Positions 53,701 through 63,975 are shown, counted from the stretch's first letter. The stretch is 64,000 nt of DNA from Spirometra erinaceieuropaei (GCA_902702965.1 CACRXP010000010.1:2409111-2473110), one strand, 5' to 3'. Translations and numbers: made by a program. Notes: generated by a model from the letters alone, not told the origin.

Positions 53701-54315
53701 CGGCACGTGTGCCAAGACTTGAAATGTTGAACGGAATTCTGAAATGCATTTCCGTATCGGCAAGAGTATTTACGTATAGTTTTAAAAGACGGCATTATGC
53801 AGCATGACCCATAATAATTCAGATACCTCGGGGTTCCGGCTTTCGGATGAACATCTTTACGGCCGCATGCGAAAACCACTGTTTATAAAAGTGACTACTT
53901 ATGTGGCATGAGTTTTTCGCACAGATTTTCGATGTCCTCTAAAGTTCAATTGCATTTGTTGGAAAAAAGGCATAAAAATATTCATTCTCTTGTTCATTCG
54001 GTAAAGAATTACGTCTTCTTCAAATTTTATACTTGAAGAAAGGACATAATTCGATTTTAAATATAACCTACCGTTGCACTTATAGTTAAGGTTTCCATAC
54101 TACAAACACTATATTTTTTCCTACAGAAAACTATGCATTTCTCTACGGCCATAAAACGAAACCATGCGGGATACGTTAAATTAGCAGTGGATTTGAGCCA
54201 TATCATGAACTTTACAAGCAAAATAAGCAAATATAGAGACACGATGTTTTATGAACTGGCATATCGCGGCATAAAAAAATCTCAAAATATGTAATTTTTT
54301 AATAACCGATTTATA
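53701..54315. mobile_element. Tc1/mariner-like palindromic element, copy 5 (right arm mostly lost)
   Basis: Begins after TA (53699-53700) with CGGCACGTGTGCCAAG. The left arm and centre match copies 2 and 4; the element breaks off near 54315. Confidence 0.65.
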
Positions 54316-54535
54316 CCCATCCGACAGGGCAACGGGCTTGTGGTCCACTAGTTGGAGGCGTGGACTTCTAACTAACAGATCACGAGTTCGCGCGTCGAGT
54401 ATACCACACTTATGGGTTGGGTATGACTAGATGACGATGGCTAATAAGCCAGAAATGGCCATTTCAGTCTCCCTTGTCTTGTCTTTGCTAAACTGCAAGG
54501 GGACTGCGAAGACTTTTTGTGCTCTCCTTGTTGCC
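54316..54535. other. Unassigned stretch with one hairpin arm
   Basis: Contains AAGCCAGAAATGGCCATTTC (about 54446), one arm of the hairpin at 32777. Confidence 0.4.
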
Positions 54536-54539
54536 ACGC

Positions 54540-54766
54540 CGGCTGCCTGACGGAGTCAGCATGTGAAGGACGGTGGAGCGGGGTGGGATGTGGAGGAAGG
54601 CGAGGGCTGAGGTTGTGAACGCTGTTTGTATGTCAAACACGCGGAGTGCGTGAGACTCTTCTCAGGACGTAAGGGCGACGTGACATCAGCACTTGGATTT
54701 GGAGTCGGCCACGGAAGACAGACTGCCTGTGTCAGCGTCTTCTGACAAGAAAGAGAGCTGGATTCT
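54540..54766 (-). repeat. 3' flank of the GIY-YIG relic, copy 3
   Basis: Matches 33810-34030 closely. Confidence 0.55.
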
Positions 54767-55153
54767 TTAATCGAATAGGCACCACCTCGGCTGTTTTAGC
54801 CGCCGTTTTCGTAGGTCTTTAGAGAAGTGTGCTGGCGTCCGGTAGATAACTTCAAAGGCTTCTTTGGCGTCGACTTGGTGGTTCTTGACGATTAGGTGTA
54901 CGAGAACTGAATTTGAAATCGGTAGATTTTCCCTTTTACCTAGCCAGGCAGACATGTGTTCGCATAGACTCTTTCCTGGACGCTTCGTTGTACGCCCAAT
55001 GCACAGGAGTAGGTGAATGAGTAAATGCACATCGATTTGGCCTGCAACGGCAGTCGGTCCCTGTCCCGTCCCGAAGTCGTAGAAGGGGAGAGGAGAGAGA
55101 GTGAGGTGGATGCGACGAACGTCGAATACCATAACAAAATGATTCAAATGCAA
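54767..55153 (-). pseudogene. GIY-YIG endonuclease-domain relic (probable PLE, lineage 2), copy 3
   Basis: Minus-strand frame of 128 codons: GQGPTAVAGQID... in one frame and, after a shift, IGRTTKRPGKSLCEHMSAWLGKREN, SNSVLVHLIVKNHQVDAKEAFEVIYRTPAHFSKDL. The YIG strand (CIGRTT) and part of the helix survive, while the GIY strand is out of frame. Same end (RRLKQPRW) as at 34032, so both derive from one source. Confidence 0.6.
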
Positions 55154-55159
55154 GTCAAC

Positions 55160-55790
55160 GTCCGCCTGCCTAGCATTTCATGGGGCACACGATGAGCATC
55201 TTCGATAACGACAGCTGCAATATCGGTTTGTCATCCGACAGCGGGGTGACGTACTAGCTCACAATAGACAGCCACTAAACCGCACGGCCTGAATATCGCC
55301 AGTTGTCATAGTTTGTGTTGAAATACTGTGGAGACGATATTGAGGATAGAAGCGGAGATCAGCCAAGATGTGAATTCGGTGTCCAACATAAACAAACGTT
55401 AATTGTCAGCAACAATTTTGCATACAAATAATGCAGTTTGGGCGTCCGCGCATTCTTCTACTGCAACTTCTTTTGGTTGCGGTGCTTTCGAAAATCAGCA
55501 GAATCCTTCCTTGCATACTCAGCAGATGAATGCAAACCTAGTGATTGGGGCTCTTACATGCGATGTCAAGTTTGGATTTGAAAATGGAATAAAGGCGTCG
55601 CTATGTGGCTATGCCAGATCTTTGTTCAACATTTCTTTAAAACTGATTAGGATTGAGAAAAGTGTTCGATTCACTGTTGGGAAAGTATTAACAGAAAAAT
55701 ATTTAGCTGGTTTTTATAGTGAAGAACTGCTAAAACCAGTTGAATATCGGCTCGTGTAGGCCGACAGTATGCATAATCCGAAAAGTAATT
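55160..55790. repeat. Repeat adjoining the GIY-YIG relic, copy 2
   Basis: Matches 34435-34870. A 118-codon plus frame (55403-55759) extends beyond the matching part; it has no known motif and its counterpart at 34 kb ends early, so it is not called as a gene. Confidence 0.45.
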
Positions 55791-55794
55791 TCTT

Positions 55795-56207
55795 ACCAGT
55801 ATGCAACGCTTACTTTTCTGGAGGGCACAAAAAGGCAAGGATAAAAAACCAAGGTGAAAAACAGCAATAAACTTCCCCTGCTTTCTGTATATTTGCAGAG
55901 CTAGTACCGCCGGCCGTTGTAATCAAGCCGTAGTGCAACACGGAGCCTCTTGCGCGTATGAGTGACAGTCCAATTCACGACCAATTACAGCTACCAAACC
56001 GACCAATGAAATTCGCGGCGGACACAAACATGCCCACGCTTGAGGTGCACCGGCGACTGCCGCTCTGTCACTCGCGCGCCTGTTCGCGCGTCAGCGGACG
56101 TGTGAGCCCGTCCGGCTGCCAAACTACTTTAGTCTTTTACCTAATCATTCTGTACGGAATATGATGCTCTATCTATTGGAGTCCAAATTGTCTTTCTATC
56201 TGGGACC
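55795..56207 (+). repeat. Leader-like repeat in front of PLE copy 3
   Basis: Matches 6590-6990. It ends with ATGATGCTCTATCTATTGGA, after which the RT frame starts. Confidence 0.6.
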
Positions 56208-56213
56208 GGTCCT

Positions 56214-56756
56214 GATATTACATCCATTTGCACTTCTATTTCCCAGGACCTGGTGATCGAGACAGTCGAGCTGCTTCTACATAGCAAATACGATGAAACG
56301 CAGAATCGTCTTGGAGAAGCCCAAGTCCTTCAGGTCCTGAAGTTCTGTCTCAGGACGTACTTCACGCTTGACGGGACAATCTACGAACAGGTGAAGGGCA
56401 CGCCAGTGGGTTCACCCATTTCGGGATTCATCGCCGAGGCGGTCCAGCGGCGGTTAGAGTCGCTGATCTTCCAACACCACAGACCGAAGTTCTGGGCGCC
56501 GTATTTGGACGATACCTTCGTCGTTATCTAACGGAACCAGGTGTTGACATTCAGAGGACATCTCAACATCGCGCTCACGGACATTCAATTTACGATGGAG
56601 GAGGATGAGAACAACCAGCTGGCCTTCCTAGATGTCCTTGTATGCCGCAAAGATTGTGGTGTCCTAAAGACCATAGTGTTCACGAAAGCGACAAATACGA
56701 TGCGAGTACTGAACTTCAGCCACAACCACTCAAACACCACAAACGCAGTTGTGTGA
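56214..56756 (+). pseudogene. PLE reverse transcriptase, palm region
   Basis: One frame holds DITSICTSIS (56214, first catalytic Asp), DLVIETVELLL, KFCLRTYFTL, EQVKGTPVGSPISG, HHRPKFWAPYLDDTFVVI (second catalytic pair), then after a TAA at 56529-56531 HLNIALTDIQFTMEE, LAFLDVLVCRKDC and MRVLNFSHNHSN. It covers the palm from the first Asp on; finger motifs are missing. Apart from the one stop the palm is well preserved. The stop is at the same codon as in copy 1. Confidence 0.85.
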
Positions 56757-57157
56757 GGACGCTCTATCGGCGTGTCGAAACGCACTGCAGTGAACCGAAT
56801 TACAATACCTCCGACGGGTCCTTAAAGCCAATGGCTACCGGCTGAACTTCGTCAACTGGTGCATACGAAAAAGGGACGAAAGGCCAAACCGCACGGACCC
56901 AAAATTTTGGCGAGCGCATCCGTATGGCAAGAAGGTTTCGGGAACTGTCGGCGCCTTCTCGCACTATTTGGGGTTGGAGTTGCACATAGACTGGGAACAA
57001 CTATCAGACGCCTGACTATGAAACCGAAAGGCCATCTGCCACGGCAAGAAAAGTCTGGAGTCGTTTATCGGATCTGATGCGGTTTCGGACAAAGCAACTA
57101 CGCCGGAGAAGGCGGAAGACAGCTTCGAATGCGAATGGCCGAATATGCTGTAGTAGT
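56757..57157 (+). pseudogene. PLE linker and N-terminal part of the GIY-YIG domain
   Basis: VRTLYRRVETHCSEPNYNTS, LKPMATG and, after shifts, MKPKGHLPRQEKSGVVYRI (56997-57077) then TGA in place of Trp, NYAGE and LRMRMAEYA. Interrupted at 57157 by the insert. Confidence 0.65.
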
Positions 57158-57427
57158 TGTAAACTAAACAATTTTACTTCTTTTCCCGTATCTTAAGTGT
57201 GCCTCAACTGTCCGCTGTATTTAATCAACAAAGCAAGTTAATGTGCCTTTAAACTCTGTTAACGCATGACATTCTGTGTTCATCTGTACAGTTTTTGCTA
57301 TTCCTCTCGCATTTCTTTCAAGTTACTTCCTTTCCATTTCCTCCATATATATCCTCTGCATGTAACCAATAGGGATTTAAAAGGTACACACCTACTCTCC
57401 CTGAAATATACTGATACTGATACTGAA
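57158..57427 (+). mobile_element. Retroposon insert with (TACTGA)n tail
   Basis: About 270 bp without counterpart in the other PLE copies, ending in ATACTGATACTGATACTGA, a tail of the type made by LINE machinery. TAGT occurs on both sides (57154-57157 and 57428-57431); the uninterrupted sequence is at 39573-39590 (TGAAGTAGTGCGGAG). Confidence 0.7.
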
Positions 57428-57826
57428 TAGTGCGGAGAAATGATGTCAGCTCTCAAGTTTCGTCACCTTCGAAGACATTCGGCCACACATTCAAATTCGA
57501 CGAGACCGAAATTCTCACTAGAGATGACAACCGCGTTAACCACGCTTCTGCTTGAGTCATGGTTCATTGGCCCACAGTCCATCAACAAGTGCAACCAACT
57601 TCCCCTTCCATATTCCATGCTGAGACTTCGCCCAGGCGGCGTAATTATCCACGCGGTGGGCGCACAAGTAAACACTGTTCCCAACGTCAGGGTCGGTGGG
57701 TCAGATGGTCCAGCAATTGTCACACCAACATCCAGCACATGTAATGAAATTGCAGCAATTAACGGCGCGAATATCGACCACCAAACAATCATCAGGGATT
57801 AATATTGACCCAACTGTGAAAAACTC

Positions 57827-57914
57827 GGCGCCTCGGTGGGATTCGAACCCACGCAGTAAGGGGGCAGGCTTTAGTACAGCCAGTGCTCTAACCACCTGAG
57901 CTACGAGGTGCCGC
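57827..57914 (-). repeat. tRNA-like SINE head, minus strand
   Basis: Minus strand: A box TAGCTCAGGTGG (57903-57892) and B box GGTTCGAATCC (57849-57839), with a paired T arm and a mostly paired acceptor. The anticodon arm does not fold as in a normal tRNA (extra CTGCCCCCTTA), so I call it a SINE head, not a tRNA gene. Confidence 0.65.
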
Positions 57915-58169
57915 CGGACGACGCGAGTTTTATCACACTTGGGTCAAGTTACCCGCCCAACCTACTGCAACGTCTGGAATCCACCAAATCTGATACAGTA
58001 AGTTGACTGCCCAAGCAGGATTTCCTAAGTAATTCACCTAGAATCCACCAGATGACTATTAGGCTCACGTAATTCATTGATATTTTGGCAGATTTTGAAT
58101 AATTCATATTGACCCAACTGTGAAAAACTCGGCGCCTCCGGACGACGCGAGTTTTATCACACTTGGGCG

Positions 58170-58253
58170 GGGCCTCGTAGCTCAGGTGGTTAGAGCGCTG
58201 GCTGTACTAAAGCCTGCCCCCTTACAGCGTGGGTTCGAATCCCACCGAGGCGC
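58170..58253 (+). repeat. tRNA-like SINE head, plus strand
   Basis: A box at 58178-58189 and B box at 58232-58242, nearly identical to the minus-strand head. The D arm (GCTC/GAGC) and T arm (GTGGG/CCCAC) pair; the region between has the same non-standard length. Confidence 0.65.
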
Positions 58254-58386
58254 CGAGTTTTTCACAGTTGGGTCAATATGAATTATTCAAAATCTGCCAA
58301 AATATCAATGAATCATAAGGGAGTCACGGTGGCATGGCGACTGCATCCTTCAAATACTGCAGCCCTTGTGCATGAACCGCCCGTAT

Positions 58387-58446
58387 CTGCTTTCGTCTCT
58401 GATAATGAGTTTGAGCAGGAATCCGAAAGGACTGACGGATAAAGCT
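58387..58446 (+). ncRNA. Decayed hammerhead motif of PLE copy 3
   Basis: CTGATAA instead of CTGATGA, GAATCCGAAAGG instead of GAAACGTC; the outer GCTTT and AAAGC still match. Same sub-lineage as copy 1. Confidence 0.5.
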
Positions 58447-58609
58447 CTTGTCCGTGTGATCGTGTCTCCTTTTTCACACTTCCGATGTTATTTTACATTT
58501 CTTTCTCATCATCAATTTCTCGATTTCCTTATCTGTGCGCCCGAAGGCCCCACCCGTATAAGTTCTATTACCACCACCCGCCAAACACGCAAGAAGACCA
58601 ATAACTGTA

Positions 58610-59044
58610 TTGGATGGTAAATACGAGGACGAAACCTGCACGTCATGTTTTAGGCTTCTTCAGAAAATCTTGGAGACGGAGAAGAATATAAGGAATCTAA
58701 GAATTGAGATGGAGATGCTGATGAATCTTCCTCACAATTCACCCGAAAGGAGAAAGATGGCGATGTCGGAAGTTCAGAAGATGACCAGAAAAACGGCCAA
58801 TACGACTTCAGTAACTGTATTAGCCCCTGAAAAAGAAGACAGCCCGTCTACGGACACAACCACAACCGAGACCCTGTCTCATGTGCGAGCGAAAAATAAC
58901 CAAAGGGCATCCCAAAAAATCAGGAGATGTCTCAAAGCATCGTGGAAAAACCAAGTATGTCGAAGCGTCAACAAGGGAGAGCAGAGTCCACACAGAATGC
59001 AAGCAAATGCCTCACTGCCAAAAGAGTTACCACATAACCTTTAA
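58610..59044 (+). pseudogene. LINE ORF1-like, N-terminal part
   Basis: 144 codons. A CTSCFRLLQKI stretch is followed by a probable coiled coil (LETEKNIRNLRIEMEMLMN) and a basic, Ser/Thr-rich tail. I cannot assign a known domain; its place ahead of the endonuclease fits an ORF1 nucleic-acid-binding protein. It is separated from the next part by the insert at 59051. Confidence 0.5.
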
Positions 59045-59050
59045 GTGCAT

Positions 59051-59278
59051 AATCCTTTAAGTGCAGACTAGACGCTCACTTGTTGAGAACCTACTGTACA
59101 TACAATCATGATTATTTTAGCGGCGGCAGTTTGCGCCTGGCTCACACTTACCGCTAACTTCTTAACTTTTCGCATTTGCTGATGTAATTGATGACTTTAT
59201 TTCTGTTAATCGACATGAATAGGGTGCTCAAGGGCGAAAGCCTCATTCCCTTAATAAACTGACTTAAACTGACTTAAA
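59051..59278 (+). mobile_element. Retroposon insert with (CTTAAACTGA)n tail
   Basis: The reverse complement is present at about 63735-63975, which shows that it is a mobile unit of about 230 bp. It ends AATAAACTGACTTAAACTGA, the usual form of a LINE-derived 3' end. It may be a 5'-truncated LINE or a SINE. Confidence 0.7.
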
Positions 59279-59321
59279 CCAAGAAGCATCGATAAACGAA
59301 GAACCCTGCGGTAGTAATACC

Positions 59322-59618
59322 ATGACAACTGTCTCTGAATTGGACAATGATGACAACAAGAATTTTCGCAATGCAGACTCTGCGTATAAAAACAAACGAC
59401 AGCGCCCTATTGATCACAATAAGTGCATAATCGTAAAGGGCATGCCTGAGTCTTCTGCAGACATACCAAAGAACAGAATAAACCACGATATAAAATTATT
59501 CCAGCATTACCTCAAATCCCTATTACAAGAGAACAAGAACATCCCCGTCTTAAAAGCTTTCAGAATAGGACGAATAAAGAATTTGAAGGGCGAGCCGGAC
59601 CATCATAGACCAATATAA
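59322..59618 (+). pseudogene. LINE ORF1-like, C-terminal part
   Basis: 98 codons: KCIIVKGMPESSADIPKNRI, LLQENKNIPVLKAFRIGRIK and EPDHHRPI. The pattern (a hydrophobic strand, then K-x-x-RIG and a late RPI) resembles the RRM-like segment of LINE ORF1 proteins. A stop separates it from the endonuclease frame. Confidence 0.55.
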
Positions 59619-59631
59619 ATTATTCTAGAAA

Positions 59632-60996
59632 GTGAGGAACAAGCTTTATTACTGCTGGACAGGAAACCAGCACTGCGGGATGCCCACCCGACAATTTTTT
59701 CAGCGGAATTTCTCACCGACCGAACGGGGGAAATGGAGGGAACTCAAGGCCGAACTCCTCAGAAAATACAATTCCGGCGAGAAAAACCTAAGAATAATGA
59801 ATGGCAAAATCGTAAATCTTTCGGAACTCATTCCTCTGGAGACAACCAATAACACTGAGCATAATGAACAACCAGATAATAAGGAAAGAACGCTCCTATA
59901 TGACAAACCGATCAGAGTAAACGACGACCAACACACTAACATCCAGTTCAATCAAACAGCAGTAGAATCGGAAGGGAACGATAGACCCGAAAACTCGCAC
60001 GAAATATCCAGCACCTTTGACCCAAAAATCGTTCGGGAATCTGCCCGGGCTAAGCTTCGCTTTGTTTTTGCAAATGCTCAGAGTTTGTTCCAGAAGCTGA
60101 ATGAACTGGAAGTGTGGATAACGGATACGCAGCCGGATGTCATTTCTATCACAAAGACTTGGTTCCAGACCGAAGTCATGAATGCCGAATTTACACTCGA
60201 TGAATACCAACTTTTTGCCGGGACAGACTGCATAAAAAGGGGGGGGGATAGCGGTCTACGTCAAGAGAGGAATAATCGCGTCGGAACACAAAAGCAATTA
60301 CTCCCGCGACTGTGAAGCAATGTGGTTAAAACTGTGGGTGCGTGGCTCACCTAATTTGAATTTCCTGACCGTATATAGGCCGCCCGACCAAACTGCTGAG
60401 GTTGATGAGGCGATGTTTGGGTTGATTAATGAGGTGTCACAAAACCAAGAGGTACTGATAACCGGAGACTTCAACGCATCCATGGTTGACTGGAACAATT
60501 TATTAGTTAATGGTTCGCGAAATTCCTTTGATTCCAGGCTCTTGAAGCTAACGGCTAATCTCTTTCTGGTGCACAATGTCGCGTTCCTAACCAGGATCAG
60601 AGAGGATCAAAGAGCAAATTTCCTGGACCTCGTCCTTACAAAAGACCAACTTAGCCCTGGCGAACTTAGGTCCATAACACCGCTGGGTAAGAGTGACCAT
60701 GTCATGCTGTTTTTGGAATACCGACTATGCAACCAACAAGTGAATACGACTGAGCCACGGCTGAATTCCTGGCGAGGCGATTTTGTCGCCATGAGAAGGG
60801 AATTATCGGCAGTGGACAGGAATGATGTTTTTACCAGACATCCGGTTGTTGATTGGAACACTCTCAAAGGAGTTGTAACAGACATCATGCATCGAAAGTG
60901 TCCGACAAAGAGAGTCAGAAAGAGTATTCGTCCTGCCTGGATAACGCGGGATATAAAGAAAGAAGTAAACCGGGAGAACAAACTATGGAGAATGTT
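59632..60996 (+). pseudogene. LINE endonuclease (EEP fold) with G-run frameshift
   Basis: First frame (59632-60315): a linker, then AKLRFVFANAQSLFQKLNEL and PDVISITKTWF, where Lys stands in place of the catalytic Glu of the usual TET/TEThis-type motif. At a run of G (about 60239-60248) the frame shifts; in the next frame follow RGGIAVYVKRG, EAMWLKLWV, FLTVYRPP, VLITGDFNASMVDW (the GDFN motif), NFLDLVLTK and GKSDHVMLFLEY (the SDH motif). EEP endonucleases nick the target for LINE insertion. Confidence 0.8.
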
Positions 60997-62235
60997 TGCA
61001 ACAACAAAGCAACCATCTCATTACGAGCAGTTTCGTCGAAAGCAAAACGAGGTAAGGTCGGCTATCCGCAGGTCGCGGAATGAGTATGAAACGCGAGTTA
61101 TGGAACGGGCCGTCAATAAGCCAAAAGTGCTCTTCAGTTACATCAACAGTAGGTTAAAGAACAAGGAGACGATCTTAGTGTTTAAAGGAGAAAACAATGA
61201 GGATATCATCGAAAATGACGCTAAGGCAGAACATCTCAGCCATTTTTCGTATCTGTTTTCACCGATGAAACGGACTTTGAGGAAGCTGGATTGCCTGCTT
61301 GGACAACCAACGGAATAATAGAAAACATCAACTTCACGGAAGAAGATGTGAGGAAGGAACTTCTAGCGCTTAAGTAGGGTCATTCTCCGGGTCCCGACCA
61401 AATTCCGGCAAACGTTCTGAAGGAGTTGGCTGGCGAACTCGCAAGACCGCTTTTGCACATCTTCAGGTCGTCCTTTGACCGAGGCATTCTCCCCTCTGAT
61501 TGGAAAGTGGCGAACATATACCCCATTCACAAGGGTGGATCCAGGACAAGTTCAAACAATTATCGGCCGATGAGCCTAACGTGCATTTGTTGCAAAGTCA
61601 TGGAGAGAATAGTCAAAAAATCCATAATGAAGTTCCTTGAAAAAATAACTTCATTGCTAGTTTCCAACATGGCTTTCAACGAAATCACTCCTGTCTAACT
61701 AATATGCTTTATTCAACGGAACAGCGGTTCCTCTCTTTAGACGCAGGAACAAAGATTGATTTCGTTTACACTGATTTCAAGAAAGCCTTTCATAGTGCTC
61801 CACACCACCGTTTACTTTACAAGGTCGAGCGTCAGGGATAAGGGAAACCACTTAAATTGGGTAAAGGACTTTCTGACTGGTCGATCACAGTCTGTGTGTA
61901 TTGGTAGTGTGAAGTCAACGCCAGTGCCAGTTGCAATTGGAGCTCCTCCGGTTTCTGTACTCGGACCAGTACTATTTTTAATTTATGTCAACGACTGTAT
62001 GAATGGACTGGACTGTAATGGAGTCATGTTTACGGATGACATGAAGTTATGGCGAGCGATCAACGGGGAAAATGGTGAACGGGCCCTGCAAGAAGGACTA
62101 AACCGCCTATGCGAATGGTCTGACAAATGGCTGCTGAAGTTTAACCTTGAGAAGTGCGTCGCGTTGCGACTCAAAACGACTGGAAGAGCCGATGGAGAGG
62201 ATAACCAATACCTGCTTGGTGGAAGGTGCCTTTGA
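60997..62235 (+). pseudogene. LINE reverse transcriptase, frame-broken
   Basis: Parts in different frames: RRKQNEVRSAIRRSRNEYE and FSYINSRLKNKE (to 61318); FTEEDVRKELLALK, a TAG at about 61375, then GHSPGPDQIPANVLKEL, DWKVANIYPIHKGG and NYRPMSLTCICCKVMERIV; then QHGFQRNHSCLTNML and DFVYTDFKKAFHSAPHHRL (first catalytic Asp); finally FLTGRSQSVCIG, SVLGPVLFLIYVNDC and FTDDMKLWRAI (catalytic pair). FTDD with a following K is typical of the CR1/jockey side. Confidence 0.85.
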
Positions 62236-62915
62236 AATGTGACCGAGCAAAAAGTTCTTGGGATCAACATTTTTTCGACTCTTAAGCCTTCCTCCCAATG
62301 CGTTGGGGTGGCCAAAAGGGCAACTAGTGTTCTCTTTGTAATTAAAAGAACTTGCGTAGATATAGACAAAGAGTTATTTGGAAAAGTATACGGAGAGCTC
62401 ACCCGTTCGTATCTATAATATGGAATCCAAGCGTGGCGCCCGTGACTAAAAAATACTATAAGTTATTAGAAAGAGTTCAGAGGAGAGCGAAAAAAATTGT
62501 GAAAAGCCTCAAAACTTTACTTTACAACCGTAGATTTAGTGAACTTACGTTATTTCCTCTTGAATACAGGCAGATTCGAGGTGATCTCATAGAGGCATAT
62601 CGGATCTTGAGGAACCGGGACTGTGTCCTAAACTTCGACAATTTCTTCATCCTGGCCACAACAACAGGCCTGCGTAGGAACTCTCTAAAACTTAGAGGAT
62701 TCCGATGTCGCCTGGACGTTCGCAGATACTGTTTTCCACAGCGAGTCGTCGGTGTCTGGAACAGGCTTTCTGAGGACGTGATAATGGCGGACTTCATGGA
62801 GACATTCAAGCAAGAACTAGATGCATATTTGCTTGGAATATACCGCCTGTCTGGACAGAACAGCCCTGTGGTGCCAAACAAACGCCTTGCATATACCTAC
62901 CGCCAATGCGGATGA
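62236..62915 (+). pseudogene. LINE C-terminal domain
   Basis: After a TGA, the sequence VTEQKVLGINI leads to LERVQRRAKKIVKSLKTLLY, FPLEYRQIRGDLIEAYRIL and VVGVWNRLSEDVI, ending at 62913-62915. This is the usual C-terminal block of CR1-like LINEs. A TAA at 62417 interrupts it. Confidence 0.8.
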
Positions 62916-62990
62916 TTACAATTTCATTTTAACGAAATCATCTACGACTGAACGTTCTCGAGTTTCTGTCCAACATTTTCAATTAAAAAT

Positions 62991-63235
62991 ATTCTTTTAA
63001 GTGTATATAGTACTGGCAACATTTTTGTACCACGTTCATTTAAATTCAGATCTTTCATGTACCGTTTTCATAGGTTTTTCAAAGGCATTCCCTATTACCC
63101 TTAAAATATTCGGACTTATACTGGCCAATCAGAAGCTATGACTGGGGCTGCAATTACTGCCGATAAAGTATTCCCCGGATAACTTGTGTTTGCAAAAATT
63201 TGAGCATGAAATATGTACATCCATTCACGATTTTC
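62991..63235. other. LINE 3' region or unassigned
   Basis: AT-rich, no coding potential. Confidence 0.3.
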
Positions 63236-63239
63236 GACT

Positions 63240-63525
63240 GATTGCTAGATTTACATACAAAGCTTTCGATAAGCTGACACACAGATGTCTTCTAGAAGAA
63301 CTCGAGGCCCTCAGCATCCATCCCCTTGTAATCGACTTCATTGGTTTCTTCTAATCCAATCCCAGTCAAAAGATCCGTAGAAGTAACAGCTACTTGACAT
63401 CACATCTGATCAAAAATGACGTATTACCAATTAGAGTTCTGGGTCCGCTACTCCTTACCCCTTACATTAACTACATTTCCACGGTACTCGAGGACGCACA
63501 ATCGTTCATCTAGACTTACGGTCAT
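63240..63525 (+). pseudogene. Second LINE reverse-transcriptase relic
   Basis: The plus strand reads RFTYKAFDKLTHRCLLEELE, then FIGFF, QKIRRSNSYLTSHLI and RVLGPLLLTPYINYISTVLED, the palm region between the first catalytic Asp (here lost) and the PxGSVLGPLLF-type block. There are several stops; it ends before the DD pair. Confidence 0.65.
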
Positions 63526-63649
63526 TCGACGTAGATGATATGTCGCCTAAATCCAACAGTTACTCAATTCCTACTCATTTTCAATAGTTACTCATTTCCT
63601 ATACCATATTTTCCTATTCTGTATTTCCTATTTCATATTTCCTATATTT

Positions 63650-63685
63650 CACTCAAATAAACTGAACTGAACTGAACTGAACAAC
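63650..63685 (+). repeat. LINE tail with (CTGAA)n
   Basis: AAATAAACTGAACTGAACTGAACTGAAC, the simple-repeat end of a LINE, behind the RT relic at 63240. Confidence 0.7.
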
Positions 63686-63734
63686 CTCCTTATGACAGTT
63701 CGACTGTCGATTCCGACGATGTCCATCGTGTGCT

Positions 63735-63975
63735 ACAAACTAAAGTCAGTTTAAATCAGTTTATTAAGGGAATGAAGCTTTCGCCCTTGAGCTCCCTTTT
63801 CATATCGATAAGCAGAAATAAAGTCATCAATTACATCAGCAAATGCGAAAAGTTAAGATGTTAGCGGTATGTGTGAGCCAGGCGCAAACTGCCGCCGCTA
63901 AAACAATCATTATTATATTACAGTAGGTTCTCAAAAAATGAGCATCTAGGCTGCACTTAAAGGATTTGACACCTT
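63735..63975 (-). mobile_element. Retroposon with (CTTAAACTGA)-type tail, reverse copy
   Basis: Reverse complement of 59051-59278 (GTTTATTAAGGGAATGAAGC, GTGAGCCAGGCGCAAACTGCC). Confidence 0.75.

Larger units (their letters stand above)
57798..58311. mobile_element. tRNA-derived SINE pair in inverted orientation
   Basis: Flanked by ATCATCAGGG (57788-57797) and ATCATAAGGG (58312-58321), a 10-bp target duplication with one change. It holds a minus-strand and a plus-strand SINE head, tails outward. In addition 58072-58137 and 58245-58311 are near-perfect inverted copies (CTGTGAAAAACTCGGCGCC), which encloses the plus-strand head in a hairpin. Confidence 0.75.
56208..58600 (+). mobile_element. Penelope-like element copy 3, interrupted by two retroposons
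   Basis: Order: RT (56208-56756), linker and start of the GIY-YIG domain (to 57157), a 270-bp insert (57158-57427), rest of the GIY-YIG domain (57428-57790), a 514-bp inverted SINE pair (57798-58311), then the 3' end with a decayed hammerhead (about 58387-58445). Beyond about 58475 it runs into the repeat E right part, as in the other copies. Confidence 0.8.
58600..62990 (+). mobile_element. CR1-like non-LTR retrotransposon, broken
   Basis: Shows the order of an ORF1-like region, an EEP endonuclease, a reverse transcriptase with FTDD and a C-terminal domain, over about 4.4 kb. At least five frame breaks and one 228-bp insertion (59051-59278) disrupt it. Exact ends and target duplication could not be fixed. 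Confidence 0.8.

Noticed and set aside
55403..55759. 118-codon plus-strand frame after the GIY-YIG relic
   Set aside because: Only its first half has a counterpart at 34 kb, where it ends early; no recognisable domain.
58170..58253. Functional tRNA gene
   Set aside because: The anticodon arm cannot be folded normally and the sequence occurs in an inverted pair inside an insertion; a SINE head is the better reading.
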